DNA of 64,000 nt from contig CAYUQO010000002.1 in assembly GCA_964446945.1 (NCBI GenBank), forward strand, positions 391,669-455,668. The letters run 5' to 3'. The first letter of the stretch is position 1, and each line of letters starts with the position of its first letter. The stretch comes from CAIYRG01 sp964446945. GTDB lineage: Bacteria > Pseudomonadota > Alphaproteobacteria > Micropepsales > Micropepsaceae. A program made the position numbers and the translations under genes. The notes under the pieces were generated by a model that did no database searches, was not told the origin of the DNA, and saw only the letters and a program-made list of their open reading frames with translations. This document shows, in pieces, positions 49,705 through 58,556 of this stretch.

Positions 49705-50970
49705 TTATCCTGATTTCAGCCCGAGAAAGGGAAGTGAAAACCCGCTGTTCTTCGCGGCAGGTTTCGCCTGCCGCCCGGTGACGCTCCTTGCGAGTTCGCC
49801 CAGGGATTCCGCTGCCCGGCTCTTCGGCTGAACTTCGCCGAGCATCTGTCCGTTATTGGCGGCGAGGCCAAACAGCGGCGGATCGAAATTGAGCACAAGA
49901 TCCGGCTGCTGGCCGATAGTGTCGCCGAAATCCTTGAGTGGGACTTCTTTGCGTTTCGGTACACCGACCTGGTTGATGATGACTTTCGGCGGCGAATCAT
50001 TCGCGCGCCGTGACTTCGTCAGCTGCACCAGGCTTTTGCAATTGCGCAGCGTAGCGAGATCCGGGGTTGCAACGATCACCACCTCATCCGCGTGAAACAG
50101 GATATTGCGCGTCCACGCGTTCCACACATGCGGCAGATCGACGACCACACAGGGCGCCATGGCGCGCGCTCTGTCGATCAGCGTTTCGATCGCATCGGAG
50201 TCGAAATGGTGGTCCTGTTCCAGTGAGGCAGGCGCCGTCAGCAATGACAGGTGCTCGCCGCATTTGACAAACAGGCGTTCCAGCAGCACTTCGTCGATCC
50301 GCTCTGGCGCCGACAGCGCTTCCGCAACGCCGGGCGAGGGCTCCTGATTGAAATTGAGTCCGACCGTGCCAAAGGCGAGATCGAGGTCGATGATGGCAGT
50401 GCGGATCCTCAGGCCATTCGCGACCGACCAGGCGAAATTATGCGCCAGCGTCGAGGAGCCTGCGCCGCCGCGCGCCCCGGCAAACACCACGAGCTTGCCG
50501 CGCGGCGCCGAAGCCCTGTCGGCGTAAAGGCCGGAAATGGCTTCGATCAGCTGCAGCGGCGCGATCGGCGCCACCAGATATTCGGAAATGCCGCTGCGGA
50601 TCAATTGCCGGTATAGCTGCACGTCATTACTGCGCCCGATAACAATCGCCTTGGTCTTCTCGTCGCAGACCTGCGCCAGCTCATCCAGTTCCGAAAGGAC
50701 ACCATCGGCGGCGCTCAGACTCTCAATGATCAGCAGATCCGGTGTGGGATTTTGCGCGAAGTGTTGCGCCGCGTCGCGCGCGCCGCCCTTGTGAATCTCG
50801 ACGTGGGCCCGGGAAAGGCGCCGGTCCCCAGCCGCGCTTTGCACCGCCGAGGTCAAGTCCGCTCCGTCACAGAAAGCGGCGATCGAAATGCGTGGAATGG
50901 GGTATTCCAACCCCGAAACCTCGGGTTCGGCCGTTCCGTCGTAAACCTCGGCAAGATTGCTCCGTGCCAT
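49705..50970 (-). CDS. cpaE: Tad pilus localisation protein CpaE/TadZ
   Basis: A 421-aa protein: an atypical receiver-like N-terminal domain (about 1-140) and a MinD/ParA-like domain. The P-loop reads GARGGAGSSTLAHNFAW, so the ParA signature lysines (KGGxGKT) are missing, as is usual for the CpaE/TadZ branch that localises the pilus to the pole. The start at 50970 (MARSNLAEV) is chosen because the more upstream start is a TTG two codons earlier. It follows cpaD after a 21-nt gap. Confidence 0.93.
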   Translation of the reverse strand: MARSNLAEVYDGTAEPEVSGLEYPIPRISIAAFCDGADLTSAVQSAAGDRRLSRAHVEIHKGGARDAAQHFAQNPTPDLLIIESLSAADGVLSELDELAQVCDEKTKAIVIGRSNDVQLYRQLIRSGISEYLVAPIAPLQLIEAISGLYADRASAPRGKLVVFAGARGGAGSSTLAHNFAWSVANGLRIRTAIIDLDLAFGTVGLNFNQEPSPGVAEALSAPERIDEVLLERLFVKCGEHLSLLTAPASLEQDHHFDSDAIETLIDRARAMAPCVVVDLPHVWNAWTRNILFHADEVVIVATPDLATLRNCKSLVQLTKSRRANDSPPKVIINQVGVPKRKEVPLKDFGDTIGQQPDLVLNFDPPLFGLAANNGQMLGEVQPKSRAAESLGELARSVTGRQAKPAAKNSGFSLPFLGLKSG

Positions 50971-50991
50971 AGTCAAAAACCTCGCTGGTAA

Positions 50992-51699
50992 TTACATTCC
51001 GCCGCCGCTGCCATTGCCGATGCTCGTCACCGCACCGGACTCTTCTGCCGGGCCTCTCGATTTCTTTGCTCCGGTAGGCTCACCCTTCTCGTAATTGCCG
51101 AGTATCGTCAGGCGCCGATCGACGTCCTCCGTGTCTTCGGCTTTTGGCGTGGCCAAATCGCGCGGATCTGCAATCATCGCGGCTATGTCGTGCTGCACTG
51201 CGCAGCCGAAATTCGGTGACTGGCGATTGTCATAGGTGATAGCGAGGTTTGCCGACCAATTGCCGCAGACAGGCGAAACCGCGCGGTAGCGGATAAAACC
51301 GATTGCCACCGTATTCGGAACATCGGCACTGCCGGGAGGCACGACAGCGATCCGGTTGCGCGGAACGCCCAAATCCGAAAGCTCTACAGCAATGCGTTCC
51401 GCAGCACTTGCATTGTCGGCCGCCGCGGAAATCGAAATCGAACCGGCGCCGTTCTCAATGTAATCGCGCCCGATGGCATAGAGCTGGCGGTCGAACACCG
51501 GATCGGACTCGTCGCGGGAGTCATATGCCAGCCGATAAACCTGCATCTGGGGTTCAAACGAAATCGGAAAACGCTGTTGCGGCGACAGCGAGTCTTGCGG
51601 CCCGGCGACCGGATGTGCGCAGGCGATCAGAACCAGCCCGCCCATGGTCGCACCCGCCTGCAGCAAAGATCTCACTGTCCGCATTTTTCTGTTCCTCAT
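50992..51699 (-). CDS. cpaD: Tad pilus assembly lipoprotein CpaD
   Basis: A 235-aa exported protein with a lipoprotein-like signal (LVLIACAH, likely acylated Cys near residue 27). The conserved CpaD core includes GAGSISISAAADNASAAERI and NFGCAVQHDIAAMIADPRDL. CpaD supports the CpaC secretin at the outer membrane. Its ATG overlaps the cpaC stop (ATGA). Confidence 0.92.
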   Translation of the reverse strand: MRNRKMRTVRSLLQAGATMGGLVLIACAHPVAGPQDSLSPQQRFPISFEPQMQVYRLAYDSRDESDPVFDRQLYAIGRDYIENGAGSISISAAADNASAAERIAVELSDLGVPRNRIAVVPPGSADVPNTVAIGFIRYRAVSPVCGNWSANLAITYDNRQSPNFGCAVQHDIAAMIADPRDLATPKAEDTEDVDRRLTILGNYEKGEPTGAKKSRGPAEESGAVTSIGNGSGGGM

Positions 51700-53153
51700 T
51701 GGATAATGTAGCCAAGCGTCCTGGCATCGAGTGCAGTGCTTGGTTTCGTCTGATTGGGGTAAATGGCGTTCAAGTGGCCCTGCACGATCGTTTCGATATC
51801 GGTTGGCGTCGCGAAGCCATCGTCGGGGCCGGCCAGCATCTTTGGTGCGACTGGATTCACCAGATAGGCCGTGACCATCACCACAAGTTCGGTCTCGTCG
51901 CTTTGGAAATCGCGGCTGCGAAACAGCGCACCGAGAACCGGAAGGTCCTTGATGCCCGGCAGACTGTTGAGATTCTGTTTGGTCTGCTGCTGAATCAGGC
52001 CACCAATGGCGATACTGCCGCCAGATGGAAGTTCCACCGTGGTTTCGGTCCGGCGCACGGCAAGCGCCGGCAGCGTCAAACCGGCTCCGGCTGAAGCGCC
52101 GGCGCCCCCACTCACCGTAAGGGCGCCGGTATTGGTCAGTTCACTCACTTCCGTGGATATCTGAAGCGAAATCCGGCCGGCGCTCAGCACCACCGGCGTG
52201 AATGCCAATCCGACGCCGAACGGCTTGTAATCCACCGTGATGTTTCCCTGCAGGTCGCGCGCCACCGGCACAGGGAATTCGCCGCCGGCGAGGAATTTCG
52301 CCGATTCGCCGGAGATCGCTGTGAGGTTAGGTTCGGCCAGAGTATGCACCAAGCCCACCTGTTCCATCGCTTGAAGCACACCGGCGGCTTGCGTCGGGCA
52401 TGGGGCGCCTGTCGAAAGACAGGCCGGAGGGCGGGTGTCGCCGGCGGAGGCAATCATGTTCGACAGCGCGCGGCCGGCGAGGCTGAACTGATTGTCCGTC
52501 TGAATCGCGACCGGAATGCCGCCGGCATTTCCAACCGCCAGCGCATTGATCCCGAATTGTTTTGAGATCGCGCGGCTCATTTCCGACACGCGGACCTGGA
52601 TCAAGACCTGCTGCCGCTGGTCGACGGAGATATTATTGATCACCTTCGTGGGCGCAGTGGCGAAGCCCTGCGCCATAGATTGCGCCTTGCCCGCGTCCTG
52701 CACACTCCTGGCCGTACCGGAAAGCACAATGTTGTCTCCCAGCGCGGTCGCAGTGATGTGGGATCCGGGAAGTTGGTGTGTGATTTGCTGGTTCAGATCA
52801 CCGACTTCGGACCCGACCGAGATTTGCAGATTCGCGATCTGCACGCCCTGCGCGTCGAGAAACAGAGCGTTGGTCTGGCCGGTTTTCAGCGACATCAGGA
52901 ATATCCGGCGCGGGGTCTTCACCACCGCATCGGCAATCTGCGGATTGGCCACAACGACATCGCGTACATCGCGGTCGAGTTCGACCACCACCGCCTGATT
53001 CAGAGCGAGGGTCACGTGCTGCATCGGATCCGCGGAATTACTGGTGATCCGGATGACGCGCGACTGATCGACCGGCGCCGGTCCAGTTTGCGCCAGGGCA
53101 GACGCCGAGATCATCAGCGCACACACTGCGGGAACGTATTTCGCAAACCTCAT
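51696..53153 (-). CDS. cpaC: Tad pilus outer-membrane secretin CpaC/RcpA
   Basis: A 485-aa secretin with signal peptide (ending SALAQ). N-terminal pilus-assembly domain (LALNQAVVVELDRDVRDVVV), a BON-like domain, and the C-terminal secretin domain with LSAGRISLQISTEVSEL and VELPSGGSIAIGGLIQQQ. It forms the channel through which the Flp pilus exits. The ATG at 53153 overlaps the cpaB stop by 1 nt; the GTG one codon upstream is an alternative. Confidence 0.95.
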   Translation of the reverse strand: MRFAKYVPAVCALMISASALAQTGPAPVDQSRVIRITSNSADPMQHVTLALNQAVVVELDRDVRDVVVANPQIADAVVKTPRRIFLMSLKTGQTNALFLDAQGVQIANLQISVGSEVGDLNQQITHQLPGSHITATALGDNIVLSGTARSVQDAGKAQSMAQGFATAPTKVINNISVDQRQQVLIQVRVSEMSRAISKQFGINALAVGNAGGIPVAIQTDNQFSLAGRALSNMIASAGDTRPPACLSTGAPCPTQAAGVLQAMEQVGLVHTLAEPNLTAISGESAKFLAGGEFPVPVARDLQGNITVDYKPFGVGLAFTPVVLSAGRISLQISTEVSELTNTGALTVSGGAGASAGAGLTLPALAVRRTETTVELPSGGSIAIGGLIQQQTKQNLNSLPGIKDLPVLGALFRSRDFQSDETELVVMVTAYLVNPVAPKMLAGPDDGFATPTDIETIVQGHLNAIYPNQTKPSTALDARTLGYIIQ

Positions 53154-54067
53154 CACAGTCCCGCTCCCGGCGCCGCCGATACTTGCTGTTCGCCCGCAGC
53201 TTGCTGCTGGCCGGCCGGTGCCCGGCCCCCTGGCCCGCCGCCAGTGTTGGCCTGCAACGCGCCGGCTTTGTAGATGCGCACACCATCACTGTTCGCAGCA
53301 GCGGCAGCGGCAGCAGCAATGCGCGCAGGATCTGGCGGTAAAACGGGCCGCGGCCGTTCAACGGTGACCGGCATGCCATCGCTGTCGCCGAGGCGGCGGA
53401 GCGCGAGTGAAATCACGCCGATCTGCTCGGCTTGCGCCATCAGTTCCGTCTGCTTTGGTGTCAGTTCCAGCGTCGCGGTGTGACCGACGACGGCTTGTTG
53501 GTCTTTGCCCTGCTGGATCACCTGATCGATCGCCAGCACCCGGACATCCTTGAGCAGGGTTTCACTTTGGAAATTCTTCGCATTGCCGCCCATATCCCGC
53601 GTCAAAATGACATCAACACGGTCATTGGGCAGGATGAACCCGCCGGCGCCGGTCTTGTCAGAGACTGAAAGACTGATCGCGCGCATGCCGTCCCCGAGGG
53701 TCGCGGCCATAAAGCCTTTCGTATCCGCATGCACGGTATTGGAATCGCTGATCGGCTGTCCGCTCACCAGCGGCGACCTGACAATCAGGCCGGCGATGGC
53801 TTTTGCACTGTCCGGCTGTTTGGTCTTGATGATGAACGACGGTGCAACGCCGGTTTTTGGCCAGGCCTGCCATCGCACCGATTGCGGATCGAGTGCCTGC
53901 CCCGGCCCGACATCTGCGGAGGCAACGAGCACATCTTCCGTGGGCGTGGTTGCTTCCACCGCGGCTTTGGGCGCCTTGTTTGCCCCCGTGCCGGCGCGAA
54001 CCATGATGATCGCGCCGCCGGCAGCCATGACTGCAATACCCAAAACCACCACTCGGGCGATGTTCAT
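53153..54067 (-). CDS. cpaB: Tad pilus assembly protein CpaB/RcpC
   Basis: A 304-aa protein with an N-terminal membrane helix and a SAF domain (EDVLVASADVGPGQALDPQSV and RAISLSVSDKTGAGGFILPND), followed by a low-complexity Ala/Gly/Gln tail. CpaB is a periplasmic partner of the secretin and may bind peptidoglycan. The ATG has GGGAGAGG upstream. First gene of the seven-gene tad operon. Confidence 0.93.
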   Translation of the reverse strand: MNIARVVVLGIAVMAAGGAIIMVRAGTGANKAPKAAVEATTPTEDVLVASADVGPGQALDPQSVRWQAWPKTGVAPSFIIKTKQPDSAKAIAGLIVRSPLVSGQPISDSNTVHADTKGFMAATLGDGMRAISLSVSDKTGAGGFILPNDRVDVILTRDMGGNAKNFQSETLLKDVRVLAIDQVIQQGKDQQAVVGHTATLELTPKQTELMAQAEQIGVISLALRRLGDSDGMPVTVERPRPVLPPDPARIAAAAAAAANSDGVRIYKAGALQANTGGGPGGRAPAGQQQAAGEQQVSAAPGAGL

Positions 54068-54287
54068 CCCGGCCTCTCCCTAAGTTGGGAGAAGAACAAC
54101 ACAAAACTGGTTGGAAATGGATTAATCCAATCGGTACAACTCTGTACAAAGAGCGAAATTCGTCAGATTGCCGCCGCTGGTTGATCCGGCGGGGCGCCGC
54201 ACGCCATCGTGCTTGCGAAATGTGAGCTCTAAACCAGATGGCAACCATATTGCGCTAGGGGTCCGGGGCCGGAACTGCGGAGCCAAG

Positions 54288-55268
54288 ATGTTCGCGAGCC
54301 TGATGTCGGTTTTGTTTCAGCCGGCAACCGCCGTTTTCGATCCGGAAAGCCCCTTCTACTGGCTCTATCTCCTGTGCTCCGCCTTGATTGCGCTACTGGT
54401 CTGCAGCAGCCGGTTGCGGGCGCCGGGCCATCGCTCCCTGACCGCAGCAATTCGCGAGGTTTTCGATCCGCGCATATTTTTTCACCGGTCGGCAATCACC
54501 GATTACAAGTTTGTTTTTATCAGCCACCTGATCTTTGCGCTTCGGATCGGCGCCGCAACGGTCAGTATCGAGGCAATCGCCCATGGCGGCGCCGCAGTGC
54601 TCACTTATGTGATCGGGCCTGCTTTCCCGCAGGCACCCGGTATCGGTGCGATTGTCATGTACACCGTGACGGGATTTCTTGCGGCCGACTTTGGCAATTT
54701 CTACTTCCACCTGTGGCAACATCGTTCGGCGTGGTTGTGGGAACTGCACAAGGTCCATCATTCAGCTGAAGTTCTGACGCCGCTGACAGCATTGCGTGTG
54801 CATCCCGTCGCGGATCTGATCGGAGCGCAGTTCATATCTGTCTGCATCGGCCTGCCGGCGGCGGTTTATCTGTATCTTTACGGTGGCCCCGTGGCCGAAC
54901 TTCAGGTTGCCGGGGTGAATCTGCTGCTGTTTTTGTGGCACACGGTGCTGGTCAGCAACCTTGCCCACAGCCATGTGTGGGTGATGTTCCCGCGCGGCGT
55001 GCGCGAGATTTTCTACAGCCCGGCATTACATCTCATTCACCACAGCGCGAAGCCGCAGCATTACGGGAAGAATTTGGGATTCGGTTTGACAATATGGGAT
55101 CGCCTGGCAGGCACGCTTTACCAGCCGAGCGAAGCCGACCGCCGCGATCTCGTGCTCGGAATCGATGCCGAGGAAATGCGGGAACTCCAGACGGTCGGGC
55201 AACTCTTCTGGACACCGCTGCGCAACATAATTTTGGGCAAAAGAAGGTTGGCGGTGACAGGAGTCTAG
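54288..55268 (+). CDS. Fatty acid hydroxylase/sterol desaturase family membrane enzyme
   Basis: A di-iron membrane oxygenase of about 326 aa. The His-box ligands are in FHLWQHRSAWLWELHKVHHS, with a further HLIHHS near residue 250, and there are four to five hydrophobic helices. Family members hydroxylate or desaturate lipids such as hopanoids, ceramides, carotenoids or alkylglycerols; the substrate is unknown. The ATG at 54288 with GGAG upstream is chosen; the frame is open from 54168. It is divergent from cpaB and is an unrelated insert inside the tad region. Confidence 0.87.
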   Translation: MFASLMSVLFQPATAVFDPESPFYWLYLLCSALIALLVCSSRLRAPGHRSLTAAIREVFDPRIFFHRSAITDYKFVFISHLIFALRIGAATVSIEAIAHGGAAVLTYVIGPAFPQAPGIGAIVMYTVTGFLAADFGNFYFHLWQHRSAWLWELHKVHHSAEVLTPLTALRVHPVADLIGAQFISVCIGLPAAVYLYLYGGPVAELQVAGVNLLLFLWHTVLVSNLAHSHVWVMFPRGVREIFYSPALHLIHHSAKPQHYGKNLGFGLTIWDRLAGTLYQPSEADRRDLVLGIDAEEMRELQTVGQLFWTPLRNIILGKRRLAVTGV

Positions 55269-55464
55269 CCATCGCCCGCGGGGTGGAAATCTGCCATGGC
55301 TTACCAAACCGCCAGCTCGCCGGTCCTGTGATGGCGGCCCAATAATCGATTTACCAAACATCACTCAAAACCCACAATCTGTCTGTGTGCCGCGGGCTCT
55401 TTACCGTTGCGAAAGTATTCGCGGCTAATTTGCATATGATTTAAAGTTTGTTGGAGTGATCAGC

Positions 55465-55716
55465 GTGTTTCGACTCCACTATCTGGACGCGGATCAGGAT
55501 CCGCCCGACGACCAGGACTGGATGATGGTCGAGAACATGCCCACCGGCTATGTGGTCAAAGAAGCCGCGGCTTCGATCGCGGTGGTGACCAAAGCGCTGT
55601 ATTCATCCTTCGACAATGCGCTTGCCGCGGCCACCGAATACGCCAACCGGTGCGACATCGAACTGGTGTTCGCCAAAGGAATCGCCGTGCCGCCGCGCAC
55701 CGGCAGCAAGTGCTGA
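55465..55716 (+). CDS. Small hypothetical protein inside the tad region
   Basis: An 83-aa soluble protein beginning MFRLHYLDADQDPPDD, with a helical Ala-rich second half (DNALAAATEYANRCDIEL). I do not recognise it. The GTG at 55465 is 8 nt after GGAG, whereas the GTG at 55456 overlaps that ribosome site, so 55465 is preferred. It lies between the fatty-acid-hydroxylase-like gene and cpaA, converging on cpaA. Confidence 0.65.
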   Translation: MFRLHYLDADQDPPDDQDWMMVENMPTGYVVKEAAASIAVVTKALYSSFDNALAAATEYANRCDIELVFAKGIAVPPRTGSKC

Positions 55717-55753
55717 TCCGGCATTCCGGGAATCGTTGGAGAAATAAAATCTT

Positions 55754-56278
55754 CTAGTGGCCGGCGAGACGGAACAAATCCGTGTACGGCAGGACCATCA
55801 CGGCACCGACCGCCAACGCAACGCCATACGGAACGCCCGCTTCGGGATCTGCCAGCCGCAGCACCCATGGCGCCTTGATGAAGGCAGCGACCGGCAGGCG
55901 CCGTATCAGCAGCAGCAGTACGGTCAGCGCGCCACCGGCCAGAGACGCCGCCAGGGTGTATTCCGCCATGGTTCCGAAACCAAGCCAGAGACAGACCGCG
56001 GAAAAAAATTTGGCGTCCCCACCGCCGATCCAACCTTTGGCAAACAGGGCGGCGCCGGCGCCAAGCGCAAGAGCCGCCGCGCCCGCATGCATCGCCAGAT
56101 TTCGCAGCGGCAGCGATTCGCCGGCCGCGAACAGGACAATCATGTAAACCACAAACAGGCAGAAAAGCGCGACCGGAAGCAGATTGGGAATGGTGTAGGT
56201 GCAGAGATCATAGGCGGCGGCCGCCAATAACAAAGCCGGGAAAAACCCGAGAAGAAAAATCGAGATTGCCATTGCCAT
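55754..56278 (-). CDS. cpaA: Prepilin peptidase CpaA/TadV (A24)
   Basis: A 174-aa integral-membrane aspartyl protease that cleaves Flp prepilins after the conserved Gly. The two catalytic aspartates are in AAYDLCTYTIPN and in the GxGD-type GGGDAKFFSAV; about five membrane helices. The ATG at 56278 is preferred over an upstream TTG. It follows the two pilin genes across a strong hairpin that probably sets its lower expression. Confidence 0.92.
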   Translation of the reverse strand: MAMAISIFLLGFFPALLLAAAAYDLCTYTIPNLLPVALFCLFVVYMIVLFAAGESLPLRNLAMHAGAAALALGAGAALFAKGWIGGGDAKFFSAVCLWLGFGTMAEYTLAASLAGGALTVLLLLIRRLPVAAFIKAPWVLRLADPEAGVPYGVALAVGAVMVLPYTDLFRLAGH

Positions 56279-56288
56279 TCCCAAAAGC

Positions 56289-56311
56289 AACGGCCGCCCT
56301 GGGCGGCCGTT
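56289..56311 (-). terminator. Strong hairpin between flp pilin genes and cpaA
   Basis: A perfect 10-bp stem (AACGGCCGCC / GGCGGCCGTT) with a 3-nt loop, 57 nt after the second pilin stop. On the minus strand it is followed by GCTTTTGGG, so it could act as a partial terminator or RNA-stabilising element, leaving abundant pilin message and less cpaA. Confidence 0.65.
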
Positions 56312-56367
56312 GTGGCGTCCTTATGATCGGGGAGCCACGTACGGCCGCCCGTTGCGGCTCATCGGCC

Positions 56368-56532
56368 TTAACCCAACGATGTACCGATCTTGCCGAACAC
56401 CGTGTTCAGATTGGTTCCGACGGTGGTAACGGCGCCAATGATAACGACTGCGATCAGACCGGCGATCAGGCCATATTCAATCGCCGTTGCGCCGGAACGA
56501 TCTTTGAAAAAACGTGAGAGAAGCGCTTTCAT
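56368..56532 (-). CDS. flp: Flp-type pilin (copy A)
   Basis: A 54-aa prepilin: MKALLSRFFKDRSG leader, processing at Gly14, then ATAIEYGLIAGLIAVVI with Glu5 of the mature protein (the G|xxxxEY motif of Flp pilins) and a short C-terminal part ending KIGTSLG. It is the major structural subunit type of Tad pili. It is 27 nt downstream of copy B. Confidence 0.94.
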   Translation of the reverse strand: MKALLSRFFKDRSGATAIEYGLIAGLIAVVIIGAVTTVGTNLNTVFGKIGTSLG

Positions 56533-56559
56533 ACGGGTACCCCCTGGCTGTGCGACGGC

Positions 56560-56724
56560 TTATTTCAGTGCGGTCGCGATGGTGTTGAACTTGCTCGACA
56601 GATTGGTGCCGACGGTGGTCACCGCAGTGATGATCACCACTGCAATCAGGCCCGCAATCAGACCATACTCGATCGCGGTGGCGCCGGAGCTGTCTTTGAC
56701 AAAACGAGCAATGAATTCGGACAT
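56560..56724 (-). CDS. flp: Flp-type pilin (copy B)
   Basis: A 54-aa prepilin, paralogous to copy A: MSEFIARFVKDSSG leader, the same ATAIEYGLIAGLIAVVI helix, and a different C-terminus (TNLSSKFNTIATALK) that carries more Ser/Thr. The two helix cores are nearly identical, so this is a recent or conserved tandem duplication; copy B is promoter-proximal. A ribosome site (AAGGAG) precedes the ATG. Confidence 0.94.
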   Translation of the reverse strand: MSEFIARFVKDSSGATAIEYGLIAGLIAVVIITAVTTVGTNLSSKFNTIATALK

Positions 56725-57146
56725 TAATTGATTCTCCTTTGGATGCCCTGAGCGTCGCGCGGTCCGTCACGCGTCGGGGGAGGAGGCTAGGGACCAGCCA
56801 TTAACGGGGACTAAACTTCAACGCTTGGTCGCCCTGTCAGATTCCTGAAATTGTTCTTTAGATTCAATGGTATTACCGCAATTGCATGGAATGCAGTTAC
56901 CTTCTGTTAACCATGACTTGCGAAATGCCGAACGGGTTTTCAGTCTGACGGCGCTGCTGCTCAACAGACAGACCCGCCGGCACTGAATCCGCTGATTCGC
57001 TTCGCACAGGCACCTAATCTGTATACGCACTATATGGCAAAAACCCCGGGCGGCGGCGCTGACCGGCGCAATCCGGTTTGTAGGCGCTTCACGCTTCATT
57101 TACGCAGCGCAGGCTATTTTGTGGCTGTAGCATCGGAGGAAGATTC
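56725..57146. other. 422-nt divergent intergenic region upstream of flp pilins
   Basis: No gene is supported. It lies between the divergent pilin operon (minus) and the secretin-N-domain gene (plus). It is more AT-rich than its surroundings, especially 56840-56930, and should hold both promoters. The plus-strand gene has a strong GGAGG ribosome site. A CtrA-like site is listed separately; I saw no stable RNA structure. Confidence 0.6.
56801..56815. promoter_or_regulatory. Possible CtrA-like site upstream of flp
   Basis: TTAACGGGGACTAAA fits the CtrA pattern TTAA-N7-TTAA with one mismatch (TAAA in the second half). It lies 77 nt upstream of the copy B pilin ATG. In Caulobacter the pilA pilin gene is CtrA-activated, so the placement is plausible, but one near-match is weak evidence. 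Confidence 0.35.
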
Positions 57147-57677
57147 ATGGCTCGCGTGTCCAAACGCCTGGTTCGGCTCACCGCAGCGGCCGCGTTTATT
57201 CCACTCCCGGTGCTCGCCGGCGAAGTGCAAATTCCGCTGGACAACGTCATCACCCTGACGCTCGCTCAACCGGCCAAGACCCTTTACCTCGCCAATCCCG
57301 CGATTGCGGACATCACCAAAATAGATGCTCGCCATTATTTCATTTTGGGGAAGTCCTTCGGCACAACCAATCTTTTGGTGGTGGACGATTACGGCCGGGA
57401 GACGGTGAACGCGCAACTGATCGTCACGGAGCGGGTGGGCCGACCGGTAACCATCCAGCGCGGAACCGCGCATAGCAATATGATTTGTACCGCAGTTGAT
57501 TGCGAAGCTGCGCCCGCGCCTGGTGATGTGGGTGCCGCTACCGCCAGCAGCCCGGCTCCGGCGCCGACGGGTAGCGGCGGAGGCGGTGGTGGCGGCGGTG
57601 GAAGTGGCGATGGTGCGCTCAGCAGCAGCGCCGGCGGAGTCGGCGGCGCTATTGGCCAATCACTTGCCGGCAGATAG
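57147..57677 (+). CDS. Stand-alone pilus-assembly (secretin N-terminal-like) domain protein
   Basis: A 176-aa exported protein. The signal peptide ends at VLAGE; the mature part (IPLDNVITLTLAQPAKTLYLANPAIADITKI and KSFGTTNLLVVDD) is the pilus-assembly N-terminal domain also found at the start of CpaC secretins. No secretin domain follows: instead there is a Pro/Ala linker and a Gly/Ser-rich tail. It may cap, pilot or modulate the secretin. Divergent from the flp genes with a strong ribosome site. Confidence 0.85.
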   Translation: MARVSKRLVRLTAAAAFIPLPVLAGEVQIPLDNVITLTLAQPAKTLYLANPAIADITKIDARHYFILGKSFGTTNLLVVDDYGRETVNAQLIVTERVGRPVTIQRGTAHSNMICTAVDCEAAPAPGDVGAATASSPAPAPTGSGGGGGGGGGSGDGALSSSAGGVGGAIGQSLAGR

Positions 57678-57723
57678 CGCGCACCAATCGAGATAACTCG
57701 AGTTCGGAAGGCGCGGCACTAAT

Positions 57724-58131
57724 TCAGAATGCCTGCGGAACCTGCGTGGTCGCCGAGTAGGTTATGGTGAACGTCGAGATCAGTGGCACGACATAGCTTT
57801 GCGTCAGAGTGGCGGTGACGGTCGCGATTTGAAACGGCGTTGTTGTCGTCGTGTAGGAAACGCTGGTCGCCGTCGGCAGGCCTATGGACGTCAGATTGCT
57901 GTTGATCGCGGTTTGAATCTGGGTTTTCGTGGCCGATGTGTTCACCGCGGCAACCCTCGCGGCATTCTCGACCGCCCAATGCACGCCGGCATAGGTGAAC
58001 AGCATCAATCCGAGATAGGCGATGGCCATGATAAAGGTCAGGAACACCGTCGAAACGACGGCGAATTCCGGCGCTGCGGTCGCCCGGCAATCAGCGGCGA
58101 AAGCCCGAGTATTGCCGATCATGCGTTTCAC
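57724..58131 (-). CDS. TadE-like pseudopilin (second of pair)
   Basis: A 135-aa protein with an N-terminal TadE-like segment (ATAAPEFAVVSTVFLTFIMAIA, a transmembrane helix with the PEF variant of the A-x-E-F/E-Y prepilin motif) and a Thr/Ser-rich soluble part. TadE-type pseudopilins assist pilus assembly after cleavage by TadV. The GTG start overlaps the stop of the preceding TadE gene (GTGA); the ATG at 58122 is an alternative. Confidence 0.83.
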   Translation of the reverse strand: MKRMIGNTRAFAADCRATAAPEFAVVSTVFLTFIMAIAYLGLMLFTYAGVHWAVENAARVAAVNTSATKTQIQTAINSNLTSIGLPTATSVSYTTTTTPFQIATVTATLTQSYVVPLISTFTITYSATTQVPQAF

Positions 58132-58556
58132 TTTGTCCGCACCGTCTCAGTGACCGTCTGGCTTTGACTGACAATACTGCCGCCCAGGGTGGCAGTGGCC
58201 GTCACCGTGTAATAAAACAGCGGTTGAGTGTTATCGCTGCAGAGCGTCGTACAGCTGTGCGATGTACCGCTGCAGAAACAGGCTTCGGTCACGTTGACCG
58301 TTCCGCCATTCGGCTCATTGTTCCAGGCATTGGTCGCCATGGTTTTTGCAACCGTGGTGTCCGTTCCGCCATTCATCAGATACTGCACCGATGCACGTAC
58401 CGCGGTCTGCATTTCGCCGGTGCCGACCGCGATATTGGAGATATCGGCAATCGTGATCACGATGGTCGTAAGGATCGGCAGAATGAGGCCGAACTCCATG
58501 GCGGCGTTGCCCCTCGTGCCCCGCCACAGCCGGTTCAGAATAGCTAAAGTTTTCAT
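58128..58556 (-). CDS. TadE-like pseudopilin (first of pair)
   Basis: A 142-aa protein with the TadE motif GNAAMEFGLILPILTTIVIT (Gly-Asn-x-Ala-x-Glu-Phe leading into a hydrophobic helix), followed by a soluble domain with a Cys-rich loop (EACFCSGTSHSCTTLC). It probably acts with TadG in Flp pilus biogenesis. It is coupled to the next TadE-like gene. Confidence 0.86.
   Translation of the reverse strand: MKTLAILNRLWRGTRGNAAMEFGLILPILTTIVITIADISNIAVGTGEMQTAVRASVQYLMNGGTDTTVAKTMATNAWNNEPNGGTVNVTEACFCSGTSHSCTTLCSDNTQPLFYYTVTATATLGGSIVSQSQTVTETVRTK

Noticed and set aside
54168..54287. 40-residue N-terminal extension of the fatty acid hydroxylase-like protein
   Set aside because: Low-complexity, no ribosome site; the ATG at 54288 has GGAG and precedes the first membrane helix.
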